Shown here one piece after another: positions 36,101 to 47,400 of a DNA stretch of 64,000 nt (within the stretch, counting starts at the first letter, position 1; each line of letters begins with the position of its first letter). The notes beneath the pieces are model-generated. The model had not been told where the DNA came from and ran no database searches. It saw nothing but the letters and a program-made list of their open reading frames with translations. The position numbers and the translations under genes were made by a program. This DNA comes from Antedon mediterranea (lineage: Eukaryota > Echinodermata > Crinoidea > Comatulida > Antedonidae), in NCBI RefSeq assembly GCF_964355755.1, contig NC_092673.1, positions 20,279,001 to 20,343,000 of the forward strand, written 5' to 3'.

Positions 36101-38841
36101 TTGAAGATTTTAGTTTGTCAACAGGTCTATCAGGAGATGATCCAAACTTGATCAAGACATTTTTAATGGATCATGACGATGAAATTGTATTACTGTTAGA
36201 TGGTTTAGATGAATTAAGATTTCAAAACAAAAGTCCACTACGTCTTTTCAAACGGGAAAGACTGGAGAATAGTTCAGTGGTAATTACTTCTCGTTCAGTA
36301 AATATAGATGATTACATTAAGACAAGTAATTTACATATGCAAGTCAAAGGATTTAATTGGGAAAATGTGACTAAATATATTAGAAAATATTTTGAACATG
36401 TTCAGAAGTCTAAATTGGGAGATGCTCTTGTTAAGAAGATACATTCACATCTAGCATATGAAATGTGCAAAAATCCAATGCTGCTTCTCTCAATTTGTTT
36501 CATGTGGGAAGAAGAGCAACACCTTCCAACTGACAAAGCAGATCTTTTTAAAGCTTTTTTCCTATGCATTTTGAATCAGCTTAACAAACAAAAAAATGCT
36601 AAAAAAATCTTAAAATTTGAAAAAATACCAAATGACTATCTAACAGCAATGCTTCTGTTAGGAAAGTGTATGTATCAAAGATTAAAGAATAATCAACTTT
36701 CATTTAAAGAAAATGAAATAAATACTTTAGCCATCAGTGATGAAGTAGATGATAAACTTGCTCTACAACTTGGGTTTGTATATGAAGATACAACACTCTT
36801 AAAAAAGTCTGATTTGGCAAAAACCTTTACAGCTCCTCACAAGTTAATTGTAGAATCCTTGGTTGGGTTTTACCTATACAAACTATGTGAAATTGATGGT
36901 TTGCAGAATGAGAGTAAGAATATGCTGCTTTCATCATTAGGTGATGAAGAATGGGAGAATATAAGAGAAAGTGAACATTTAACTATGGCACGTGAATTTG
37001 CAATTGGATTTCTTGGTGTCAATGCTGCAAAGTTGTTGAAACATTGGATTACAAATAGTTTTCCAACATATCGTTCTTTGATTTTTCTTTTGAAAGGAGT
37101 GGTTAATTATAAATATTTGGAAGAGGTAGAAACTAACCTTATGAAATATATAACAACAACAACAAAGTTAGACATACAAATTAATGATGTATGTAACGCA
37201 TTAAGAATTTTTCTCATTCATCATAGACCAAATACAAATGTACACAAAGAAAATGTATTATACCTTATGAGAAAAGTTTATGACATACCTTCAGATGAAA
37301 TTGCTGGCAACTTGTATAGTGATATGCCACCTGAAGCAAAGGGTAAAGCACATGCACACAGTTTGATTGCTGTGTCAAATCAAGCAGTGATTTTGAACTG
37401 GATTTACGGAAATTGTGTGAATTATGTAATAGATGAATGTGAAAAACACAATATGAAATATGACATAACGAAACATTGTATTAATCATAAAACAACTTCT
37501 GCATACTTGGTTCACATTTTAACAAATTCACCAGACCTGACATATATCTATGCATCTCCTAATACTATTACAGGTACTGTTTTAAATGATGTAGTGTTAG
37601 GCCTACAATGTTATAGTAAATCAGTTCTTTCAGGTGAAGTAATAAATGCTACAAATAAGCAACCAATAATGTTAACATTAACCACCCTTTATATAAGTGA
37701 TAATAATCTCAGTCAAATTGATGGTGCTTTACTGGCATCTTTAATCTGTCTGATTCAAAATAGATCATTTCAGTTTGGTTTTCCTCAACTTTATATGCAT
37801 AATTGCAATTTATCAGGTGAGATAATGAATTGTATGATCACAGAGTGTTCTAGTAGAAAAGCTACCTTGGGGTTTCATCAACTAGATATAGGTAATAATA
37901 ATCTCAGTCAAATTGATGGTGTTTTACTGGCATCTTTAATCTGTATGATAGAAGATACAGGTTGTATATTTAGTTTTCTTCTACTTAATATGCCTAATTG
38001 CAATTTATCAGGTGAGATGATGAATAATATGATCACAGAGTGTTCTAGTAGAAAAGCTACCTTGAGATTATCTAAACTGGATATAAGTAATAATAATCTT
38101 AGTCAAATTGATGGTGTTTTACTGGCATCTTTAATCTGTATGAATAAAGATAGTTCAGGTAGATTTCGTTTGCTTCAACTTAGTATGCATAATTGCAATT
38201 TATCAGGTGAGGTGATGAATAATATGATCACAGAGTGTTCTATTAGAAAAGTTACCTTGATGTTATCTGAACTGGATATAAGTGATAATAATCTCAGTCA
38301 AATTGATGGTGCTTTACTGGCATCTTTAATCTGTATGAATAAAGATAGTTCAGGTAGAATTCGTTTGCTTCAACTTAGTATGCATAATTGCAATTTATCA
38401 GGTGAGGTGATGAATAATATGATCACAGAGTGTTCTATTAGAAAAGTTACCTTGATGTTATCTAAACTGGATATAAGTGATAATAATCTCAGTCAAATTG
38501 ATGGTGCTTTACTGGCATCTTTAATCTGTATGAATAAAGATAGATCAGGTAGGAATTGTTTGCTTCTTGGTATGCATAATTGCAATTTATCAGGTGAGGT
38601 GATGAATAATATGTTCACAGAGTGTTCTAGTAGAAAAGCTACCTTGGGGTTATGTAAACTGGATATAAGTGATAATAATCTCAGGCAAATTGATGGTGCT
38701 TTACTGGCATCTTTAATCTGTATGACAGAATGTAGTTTAGGTAGGCGTCTGTTGCTTCATTTTAATATGAAAAATTGCAATTTATCGGGTGAAGTGATAA
38801 ACATGATAGAAAATCTAAATAGAGGAATAGTGACACACTGA
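33165..38841 (+). CDS. NLR immune receptor 2 (death folds-NACHT-LRR)
   Basis: An intact paralogue of the upstream NLR. Coding exons: 33165-33690, 33967-34020, 34217-34264, 34566-34610, 34718-34762, 35107-35151 and 35714-38841, all in phase 1, giving 1,296 residues. Residues about 5-85 match a death effector domain (LRFLLYDFIPGEYLTRPNF) and about 100-175 a second death fold, so recruitment of death-fold adaptors is likely. Residues 176-254 are a linker of five duplicated mini-exons. NACHT: Walker A GEGGIGKTT about 329-337, Walker B IVLLLDGLDEL about 412-422, with a sensor-like VVITSRS after it. The C-terminal LRR from about 911 has six 65-residue units. There is no signal peptide or membrane segment, so it acts in the cytoplasm. 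The ligand is unknown. Confidence 0.9.
33967..35151 (+). repeat. Tandem mini-exon cassettes coding the NLR linker
   Basis: Five symmetrical phase-1 exons of 54, 48, 45, 45 and 45 nt each begin with an (D/N)-x-(P/S)-G-T/I-S-(K/Q) theme (DEPELGTSKQ, NKSGISQQ, DDPGTSKQ, DQPGTSKQ, DEPWASIQ) and have matching intron flanks. Being phase-symmetric, any can be skipped or added without shifting the frame. Gene 1 has three of them (48, 36 and 45 nt). A half-eroded sixth copy lies at about 35175-35206, where the acceptor side is gone but the donor CAG|GTATAG remains. Confidence 0.85.
37682..38820 (+). repeat. LRR-coding array of NLR gene 2, six 195-bp units
   Basis: Six copies of the same 65-residue double-LRR unit as gene 1. 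Units 4 and 5 (ICMNKDSSGR and neighbours) are the closest pair. The last unit is capped by NLSGEVINMIENLNRG, parallel to the cap of gene 1. Confidence 0.92.
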
Positions 38842-39912
38842 ATTAATATCTATTTTCAAATATCTTTTTGTGATAAATTGTATATAACTTAGAGAGTGAT
38901 ACCTGAAGAATGTAAGAATAGAAAAGTAAGAATTATGTATCTCAAAGACAAATCATTAAAATGTATAGGTACTGTAGTAAATGGTAAATACAAATATTGC
39001 ACTATGCACATTTTAATTGTAAACCCACTGGTTTGCATATGAATAATCATTTGTTGTACAAAGTTGATATCCAAATCATTTTAGCTTCTAGTTCATTTGC
39101 ATATTTTATATCTAGACAATTACTGTAAACACAAATATAGCAGAACCCCAACAATATGTCCTCTTCTTCATTAATTGGCCGAGCGGTTAAGGCAGGGGCG
39201 CCGTTTACCGTACCTAAGAGCCAACAATATCGGCAAGGGTTCGAGGCCGACTCGCTCCTAGTTCTGGTGGTGGAACAAGTCTTCTCGGATAAGGACTATA
39301 AACCGTAGGTTCAGTGTACACAGTTATAACCTGTGTGTACTTTAAAGAACCCAGTTCATTATTCGAAAAGAGTAGGGGGTTACCCATGTGAATTGGTTCA
39401 CAAAATAACCCCTGGATCATGGGGATTACCACCTATCTGATAGGACAGTGATCAATTCACTATTGGTAATCCTTGGCCACATTGCCTAAAGACATAAAAT
39501 TAAAAAAAATAAATAAAAAATACAAATTATGCATATTGTTCAAATCATCAGAATTCATGTGTACTTTAGTTATTAATTTGCAGTAAAACTTCATTATATT
39601 TGTTGTGATTTATTTATATCATATTATGTTGATATACAGTAACATCATAGTATGTAAACAAAGCATTTTGATTCTCAATTTTTAGTTCATTCTATTATCT
39701 ATTAGTGCATTTCATTTTTAGTTATATTTTACCTGATGAAACTGAACATGGATTTTATATGGATTAAACAGTACCAATATTTATGTATGTATGCAATTTA
39801 GTAAGGTATTAATGTTTGTGTTTTAAATAACTATGGTGTACATTAATACAATTGTTATATTATCTGTATGTCAATATGATAATTTGTGATTAAAGGAACA
39901 AGTAAAATTATT
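38842..39912 (+). other. 3' UTR and flank of NLR gene 2 with SINE insertion
   Basis: Homologous to 28133-29250 and interrupted by a SINE at 39172-39505. Similarity ends at GATTAAAGGAACAAGTAAAAT. Confidence 0.5.
39172..39505 (+). repeat. SINE copy (family A, tRNA-derived), near full length
   Basis: The head GGCCGAGCGGTTAAGGC is a clear tRNA-type A box (serine/leucine-like) and the B box is GGTTCGAGG. The body AAGGACTATAAACCGTAGGT, CTTTAAAGAACCCAGTTC is followed by CTGATAGGACAGTGATCA and an A-rich tail. It is absent at the same place in the paralogous flank of gene 1. Confidence 0.85.
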
Positions 39913-41412
39913 GTAGTAGAAGTCATTGTAGAAGTCATATAAAAATAGAAAGAGAGAGCTCCGAATACAAGCATTTGTAATTACATAGTCCGCCGCCTTC
40001 CCATATACACTTTTTTAAAAATTTATTATTTCATATCTAGGGGGACGTATTTATTTGATTATAAATTTTATCATATTACATACAAAAAAAAATAAACGAC
40101 TCCCCCTAAAAAAATATGGATATGCACACCACTATATATAATATAAAAATTTAATCTGTAACTCTGACAGAGTGTTCTAGATGGCATATAATAAATAAAT
40201 GCCGATTCAAAATAAGCGGGCCTTCGAGTTTTTAATGAAGGCTTGTCTGACCATTCCAACATTATCGAGAACTTGTTTAAATAACGTGTTCATATTTCTA
40301 ACACACGCTTCGAGCATTTGTCATCTTGGAAGAATAGCTTTTTCGTCATCCGATTATTATCGAATCTAATCAGATGTGCAGCATAATTTTGTTGCTTGGT
40401 TTTGATAAATGTAGATAAATCACATGTCTTGCATATATTGTGAATTTCGATGTTGGTGTAATACAGTTTATAACATTCATCATCTAAAGTGTTTTTTCGC
40501 CGATAACCGTTACGGATCATTCATCGTAAAAACGTACACCAGGTTGAATCAAGTTTATTTGATTGTGCAGACGTTAAAACCCAGTTTTGACAATTGAATG
40601 TCAATCGACATTGAATATAAGCTCCAAGGAATTTGTAATTCTCAAATGTATGGAAATTGTTAAACAGAAAAAAAATTCAATAAATACTGGTACTACTGTA
40701 CTAATAAAAGTGAACAATGTGTTGCTTTTACTGTGTAAGATTTATTACAAATAATTCTTTACAAAATTGCACAGATTACAATTAATTTAGCAATAAAGAG
40801 AGATAAAAATCATATGTACAGATGGATAAAAATGATGAAAATTGATTAAACCTGAGACAACCTGATATCAAAATAATTAAATGTTTATATATAATATTAA
40901 TTGTAAAGCATTGACTGCTGCACACTAATTGGTTGGTTTGGATTGACTCTATCTTGTACTACACATTTGAACATTTTTTTCTTTGGAAGAAGTGGCCATG
41001 GATTTACCAATAGAAAATTAATCACTGTCCTACAAGTTTGGTGTTAATCCCTGATGCAGGGGCTATTTTGCGAACCAGTTACCGGGGGAACCCACTAAAC
41101 ATGTCTAGTGCAGTTTAATTGATTATTATTACACTTGAAATAACAGATAATGTATTCATTCAATAAACAAAAATAAACATTTTATAAAACATGATTTCAT
41201 CATAGTATTTTATAATCTTTGGTGTACATGTTTTTCTATTTTATGTCCATTTAAACAACTTTTAATTATAGAATTGTGAGAAGATGCCAAGAAGGTTAGT
41301 TGGTCCCATTAAACACCTCATCTGCCTCAAGGTGCTTGTATTGACTCAATTAATCCGAGATGAATCTAGCTTTAAACTGGCACCTTTCCAATTTTCATTT
41401 CTAGTTCAAATT
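39913..41412. other. Intergenic between NLR gene 2 and UVSSA
   Basis: It holds a decayed LINE fragment (about 40198-40660) and an inverted piece of the family A SINE tail (about 40985-41110, GATGCAGGGGCTATTTTGCG). The 3' UTR of UVSSA must lie at its right end. No other gene is seen. Confidence 0.45.
40198..40660 (-). mobile_element. Degenerate LINE reverse-transcriptase C-terminus
   Basis: The minus strand reads ENYKFLGAYIQCRLTFN, then IRNGYRRKNTLDDECYKL, then QQNYAAHLIRFDNNRMTKK, then in another frame VLDNVGMVRQAFIKNSK. This is the order seen at the C-terminal end of many LINE polymerases (F-KYLG, then a QQ-YAAHIIR motif). An in-frame TGA near 40523 and a frame slip near 40290 break it. The clade is not determined. 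Confidence 0.6.
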
Positions 41413-44400
41413 CTAATTAATCGCATAATTGAACTGGTTAGCAAATTTATCATTATGTCGTCTTTGTTCAAGGTTTGTCATTGCTTTAGCAATACGCTTC
41501 ATTGAGGATCTGAAAAAAAAAATTATAAAATAAAATCAAACGTTTTCCATATAGCTTTACAAGTTTGAGTAGGCCTATTGATAAAATATTGAATGTATCA
41601 GTACTGTGGTGCTAGTATGAGCTATCATGAAAAGTTAGGCCATTAGTGGCAGCATGCTAGTGTCAGGGCCGTAGCCAGTATGAGGTCGTCTGAAATTTTC
41701 AATTTTCAACTCCCCCCGCCAATTCATATATTATATAAATAATTATATTTAAAGCATCTTTGCCTCGTCTGTTTCTAACCTCTTGCTATGACCTTGAGAG
41801 TGATATTTATACATTCTTATTTCAGTGACTACATTTTGTTCTCTCACTCCTGAGGATGACCGAAGAGCATTGATCGAAACGTCTTTTCTACACTATATAT
41901 ATTTTGTATACCGCAAACTTTATATCAACATATTGATTTCGTCATGTAACCTTTCAATAATATATTACAATTTGTTTATTCTTTAACCTATTTATTTAGC
42001 AAGCTTCTTTTGGGTAATCATACACACTGTTTATTGCGGTGACTTACTCATAATCCTACAAAGTAAAATCCTACATTATTCCAGTACATAAATGCAGTTG
42101 TAACTACTACTACGGTACTACTACTACCACTATTATAATGATGAAATAATGAATAATGATCCCTTACAACAGTGCTATTCAGCAACAAAAAATTTTAAAA
42201 ATATACTACAGTACTTACGGATTAAACACCTTTTTTTCCAGTCTTGTCTGAGCTGTATTTTTAGTTTTCTTAATATCCGTTAAGTTTGGATATTTTTTTT
42301 TCTTTGCCTTTCCCTTTCTTCCTTTTCCCGTCTCTCCTGTTATCTCTTTAGATGAGCCCATATCACGGCCAGTCGCTGCTTCTATGTCACGTTGAAGGTC
42401 TTGGTCAAAAAATCCTCCAGTGGCTAGGAAACAAAAATATTTAGAATGAAAAAATGATATGATGATTTAAATAGAGATAATAATGAGAATGATGAGACAA
42501 TGAAGATGATAACTTTGTTATAGTCAGGGACGGATCGAGCATTATAGATTAGAGGGGGCTAAATATTTCATTAATGATAAAAACGATCTGTCAGGTTGCA
42601 GGAAAAAAAAATAGTCATTATTTTATTTTAAAAAGTAAAATTTTAGGGGAGGGGGGGGGGGAGTGGCTAAAGCCTGTTTATTGTAATATAATGTTGGGTT
42701 GTTGAGGTACTAATGAAGACTCTGACTCGCTTGACTGTCGTAACACATATATTATTTATTCAGTATAATACTTCAGTACAATATACAACTATAAGTATAG
42801 ATAAGGAACGGACGGTCAATGATGCTGTCGGTGAGGTGTGAAGTGTGCAGGTCTGCTGTGAGGTGTGTGCTCCGTGAGGTGGCTGTAAGGTGTGTCTGGG
42901 CCCTTCTGAAACTTGGGAGTATATTGGCTCAGTTCATTTGCATAATGTCATTACATCATCTGTGAGGGTAACGATTGGTCCTAAGTTGATCCAGGGGTGT
43001 TTAAGTGGGAGTGATTAACGGTATAATAAGGTATTTCTGTGATGGATGACACTGTCAAATCTGTACTTAAATAGTGTCCATCACTCCTGGTTTAACGATG
43101 GGAAAGGTCACAAAATTAAGCTAAGTGTTTTCTTTAGGGATTCTATTATAAACTAAATGGTCATTAAAACATCTGGACAAACTCTCCTTTGGACTTTCTG
43201 GGTCAAGTTTGTGAACCTATTTAAATTCCGATACAAAGGTCAATTTCTTAAATATAAAAGTATATCCTTATATTACATCCCTCTGTTTCCCTTTTTTTTT
43301 TTCTAATCTATTTAACATATAAAAATGGTTATAATAGTGGCATGCAAAATTAAAGTTATATAAAAGAAAAAAAACATTATTATACATATAAACAAAAATT
43401 GAGTTAGCCAAAACCATTGACTCTGAAGTGTAACCTTATCACTTTCACTCTCTCTCTTCTCTCTCTTAAAAAAATTAAAATCAAAATGAATTTGGTATAA
43501 AATTCGCGTAAATCAAACATAAATCAGTTAAAAATAAAATTACAAAACTTCAAAATAGTATGTTACATTGAACATACATCAAATTCGTGCGACAACTCAT
43601 CGCGTTCTAATGGTCTTCAAACATAAATCATCAAATTAAAACATAAAACTCAAGAAAATGTGGCTGATTAGCCTAAAATCAAATATCAAACTTAATCACT
43701 TAAAACTTTAAAAGAAACAAATGTGTGTGTCCCGTTGACACAAACTTATCCACAATATATCATTATCGTCACAACTTTATCGATTTAAGCATTTATATTC
43801 ACAGGTAATTACGATTTCAATCGGTCGACAAATTCGACTTTTGTACTCAATGTCAACAAAATTACGATTAAAAGTACTAAGAAAATCTCCTGTTATTGTA
43901 TATCAATTAATTAATGCTTGAGATTAACGACTCAAAGGTTCAACAAAATATTTGTTACAAAATGATTGTCGTTCTTTTCAATATCTCAATATATCGATCA
44001 TCAAAATTCAAAATTAATCATTATCAAACTCGTTACAAAATCAATACTTAAACATAAATTCAATTCTCTTTTAACTGAAATCACATTATTATTAAACAAA
44101 TCTCATCAAAAATACGTAGACTATGCTATCATTAATTTAGCAAATGTCGTAATTAAAAAATAATCTTGCAAAAAAAATTAAATCAGTAATTCGTTGCATT
44201 ATACAAACGTTTTATGAATCGTTTTGGCGATCCACTTATCGGTATCTGTTTATCATTAATGATCTCTTTAATCAATTTATCTGTATCGTTATATCTGTCA
44301 ATATTCCACCAAAATTTGCGATCATTAGATTCGTGTTTTGTTTTATCAGTGTTGCGTTTGGCTGAAGTCGGTTTAGAATACGAAACTAAAACTTGGAAAT

Positions 44401-47400
44401 GTCCTGCTTTAAATCTACCTCGGTTTAAGGTCATACTTGAATCATTAGGTGCTGTCATAATTAAATTAGTTTGTTCCTTAATTTGTTCCTCTTTCATTTG
44501 GAATGGGGCTGCTAATCCCATGTTATTCTCTACACAGTCAATGTAAGGTTGCAAGTTAAGGGGTGCTACTTTAGTTGGATGTGTAAGGGTATCTGATTGC
44601 AATTGGGTGGGTGTCCTATCATGTTCGTCTACAAATTCAACATTGGTTTCGTCATTTACTACATTAATGGTGTTTTGGATTTTCTCGTTATTATCATCGG
44701 TGGGTTCATTCAACAATTGTTTAAGTTTTTGGAGATGTGTAAAATTTTTGCGTTCTTTGGGTGTTCTCATAAAACAGGGTTTCAGTCTGTTATAATTGAA
44801 TACGTCGCGAAGTATTTCTCCTTTAATCGTCGCTAGGATGTAGTGTGTTCTGTCTAGTACTTCATGAATTACTAATGGTCCGACCCATTCTGCGGCGATT
44901 TTCTTTGAATTTGCCGTTAGTGATGATGATGTTGGCTTGTATAAATATACGAGTTGTCCTACTGAGTAAATTGGACTTTTTTCTAAGCGTTGGGAAATCT
45001 TTGAGTTTTGGACGTTTTGTTGTGTTCGCTGTAGTTGTAGCATTGTCTGTGAAATGTTTTGAAATTTCTTCTTGAGATGTTCAAAGTATTCTTCATAGGA
45101 ATGAGACAATCCTGAAATAGGGTTAAATGCTAATGAGGTCAAACTTGGAGGTTGGCGGCCAAAAACTAATTCGTAAGGGGAGTGGTTTCCTAGATGTGGG
45201 GATGAAAACGAGTTATAAGCATAACATGTTGTTGATACAAATCTAACCCAATCTGTTCCGAATTGGTTAAGGTTGACCTTTAACAGGTCCGATACGGTGC
45301 GGATATGACGTTCAACTTGTAAACTACCGTGATTGTGGACGCTGATGATTTTCCTATCAATATTAAGGGTGTTACATAATAGTGTTAATAATTTTCCTGT
45401 AAGGGAGGTTGCTGCATCTGAAATAAGACGAGATGGGGGTCCAAAAATACTGATGACCTTTTGAATTAGTGCTTCACAAATTGTTTCGGCATCAATGGAT
45501 TTCAAAGGTACACAAATCAAAAATCTAGTTATCTCATCACATACTACCATAATATGTTTAAAACCTGAAGGTGATGTTGGCATACTCTTAAAATCTAGAC
45601 TGAGTGTATGAAAGGGACGGTAAGTTGCTGGTACTCGATCGTGTAAAGGACGTAATTTATCGGTTTTGGGACGAAATTGTTGACATCTAAGACACGCTTG
45701 GGTATAATTGTTGACTTTCTCGAACATAAGGGGCATGAAAAATAATTTCCTAATAGTAAGGTAAGTACGCATCGTACCTTGGTGGCTACTTAACAAATTT
45801 TCGTGATACTGAGAAATAACAGTCTCTGCTAAGTTTTCAGGAACAGCTAATTGCAATACAAATTCTCCACCTTTATCTTGGAAAAATAAACGGAATAGTA
45901 AACCATTGCACAATATGTACTGTTCTGACTTATTCTGAACTGCACGAGCTGCTTTCTTATCAGCTGGAAGGATATCATGAACTAAATAATCGTAAACTGG
46001 CTTAAAAAATGGTGAAGTTTCTTGTTCAACACGTAATTGTTTAACATCTACTGGGAGGTTATAATCTCTAATTATCTTTCTTTGAATAACATCCATTAAT
46101 CTATCTAAGTCTTGTTGTTTTGGGATGTGTGCTGACTTAAATTCAGTTATGTTTGGTACTAGTGGTTTGGGAGATGTATACAATTCAACTGGTACATTTC
46201 GATGTGTAGTATCTTTGTTTTGCTTACTTTTGTCTACTAGTCGTTCCTCTGGAGGTTGTCGAATGTTTACATTACGTATTGGGGGTGGCGTTACGATAGG
46301 TGGCGTTATGATAGGCGGTGTTATGATAGGCGGTGATCGATGTGCGTTTGTTTGTTGTCTCGTGATTATTTGTGGTGTAGCAGTAGGTTGAGGTGTGGGT
46401 CGCGTGTTTGTTGTCACTGGGTTTTGATTAATGACAGGTGTTTGTACTGGTTTGGGTTTATGTAGGTCAGGTATATTTATTCCCATTTTCTTGGCGTATG
46501 ACCTTGTTACTGGTCTGCTAGTAGATGTGTTTGTAATCGGGTTAAGAGATTCAGTCTCTGTAATATTAAATGCAATGGGTACAACTTGATCAATTTCGGA
46601 ATCGTCATCACGAGGGGCTCGGGAGAGAAAATCTGCTAAAACTAATTCAGTTCCTTTCTTATAACCAATTTGGAAAATGTATCCGGACAATCGTAATATT
46701 AGTTTCTGTAAACGGGGTGTACATGGCTGATCTTTTGAATTCCAAATTTGTACAATTGCTGAGTGGTCTACGAATGCATCAAATTCGCAACCCTTTAGTA
46801 AATGTCGAAATGCTGAAACGTTAATGTAAAGTCCAAATAACTCTAGTTCTGTGACGCTATATCGTTGACAGGCTTGTGGTAAGATTTTGGAATAATAACC
46901 TATTATGTGTTCTTTACCGTTTACTGTTTGTGTTAAATAGGAACCTGTTGCGGTTCTTGAAGTGTCGCTATATAGCGTAAATCTACCTTCTTTTCTAGGC
47001 ATTTGAAGAGTTGGTGGTTTAACCATTAATTGTTTAATTTCGTCAAATGCTTTCTGGTGTTCAGTAGACCAACAAAATTTTCGGCGTTTACTTGCGAGTG
47101 TGTGTAACGGACGTAAAATTGATTGTATTTGAGGGAAAAAATGGGATACATAGTTTACTGCACCAATAAATCGTTTAGTTTCTTTATGGGTTCGTGGGAC
47201 TGGCAAATTTCGGATAGCTGCACACCTGTCGCCTAATGGTGTGATACATGCGTGTCCTGAAGAATTAATCAGGATGGTGTGTCCCATATATTGCACTTTA
47301 TTCTTGAATAACTTACATTTCTTTGGACAAATTCTAAAACCATTTAATTGTAGGGCTTGTAAAACGGAAACGAGGTGCTGCTTATGAGCAAATTTGTCTT

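Noticed and set aside
39175-39250. Functional tRNA-Ser/Leu gene
   Set aside because: A and B boxes are present but the rest does not fold as a tRNA, and a shared non-tRNA body follows in all copies; it is a SINE.
41850-41885. Hammerhead-ribozyme-like CCTGAGGATGA...CGAAACG
   Set aside because: The core words are present but the bases between them do not form the required stem II, so the fold is not supported.
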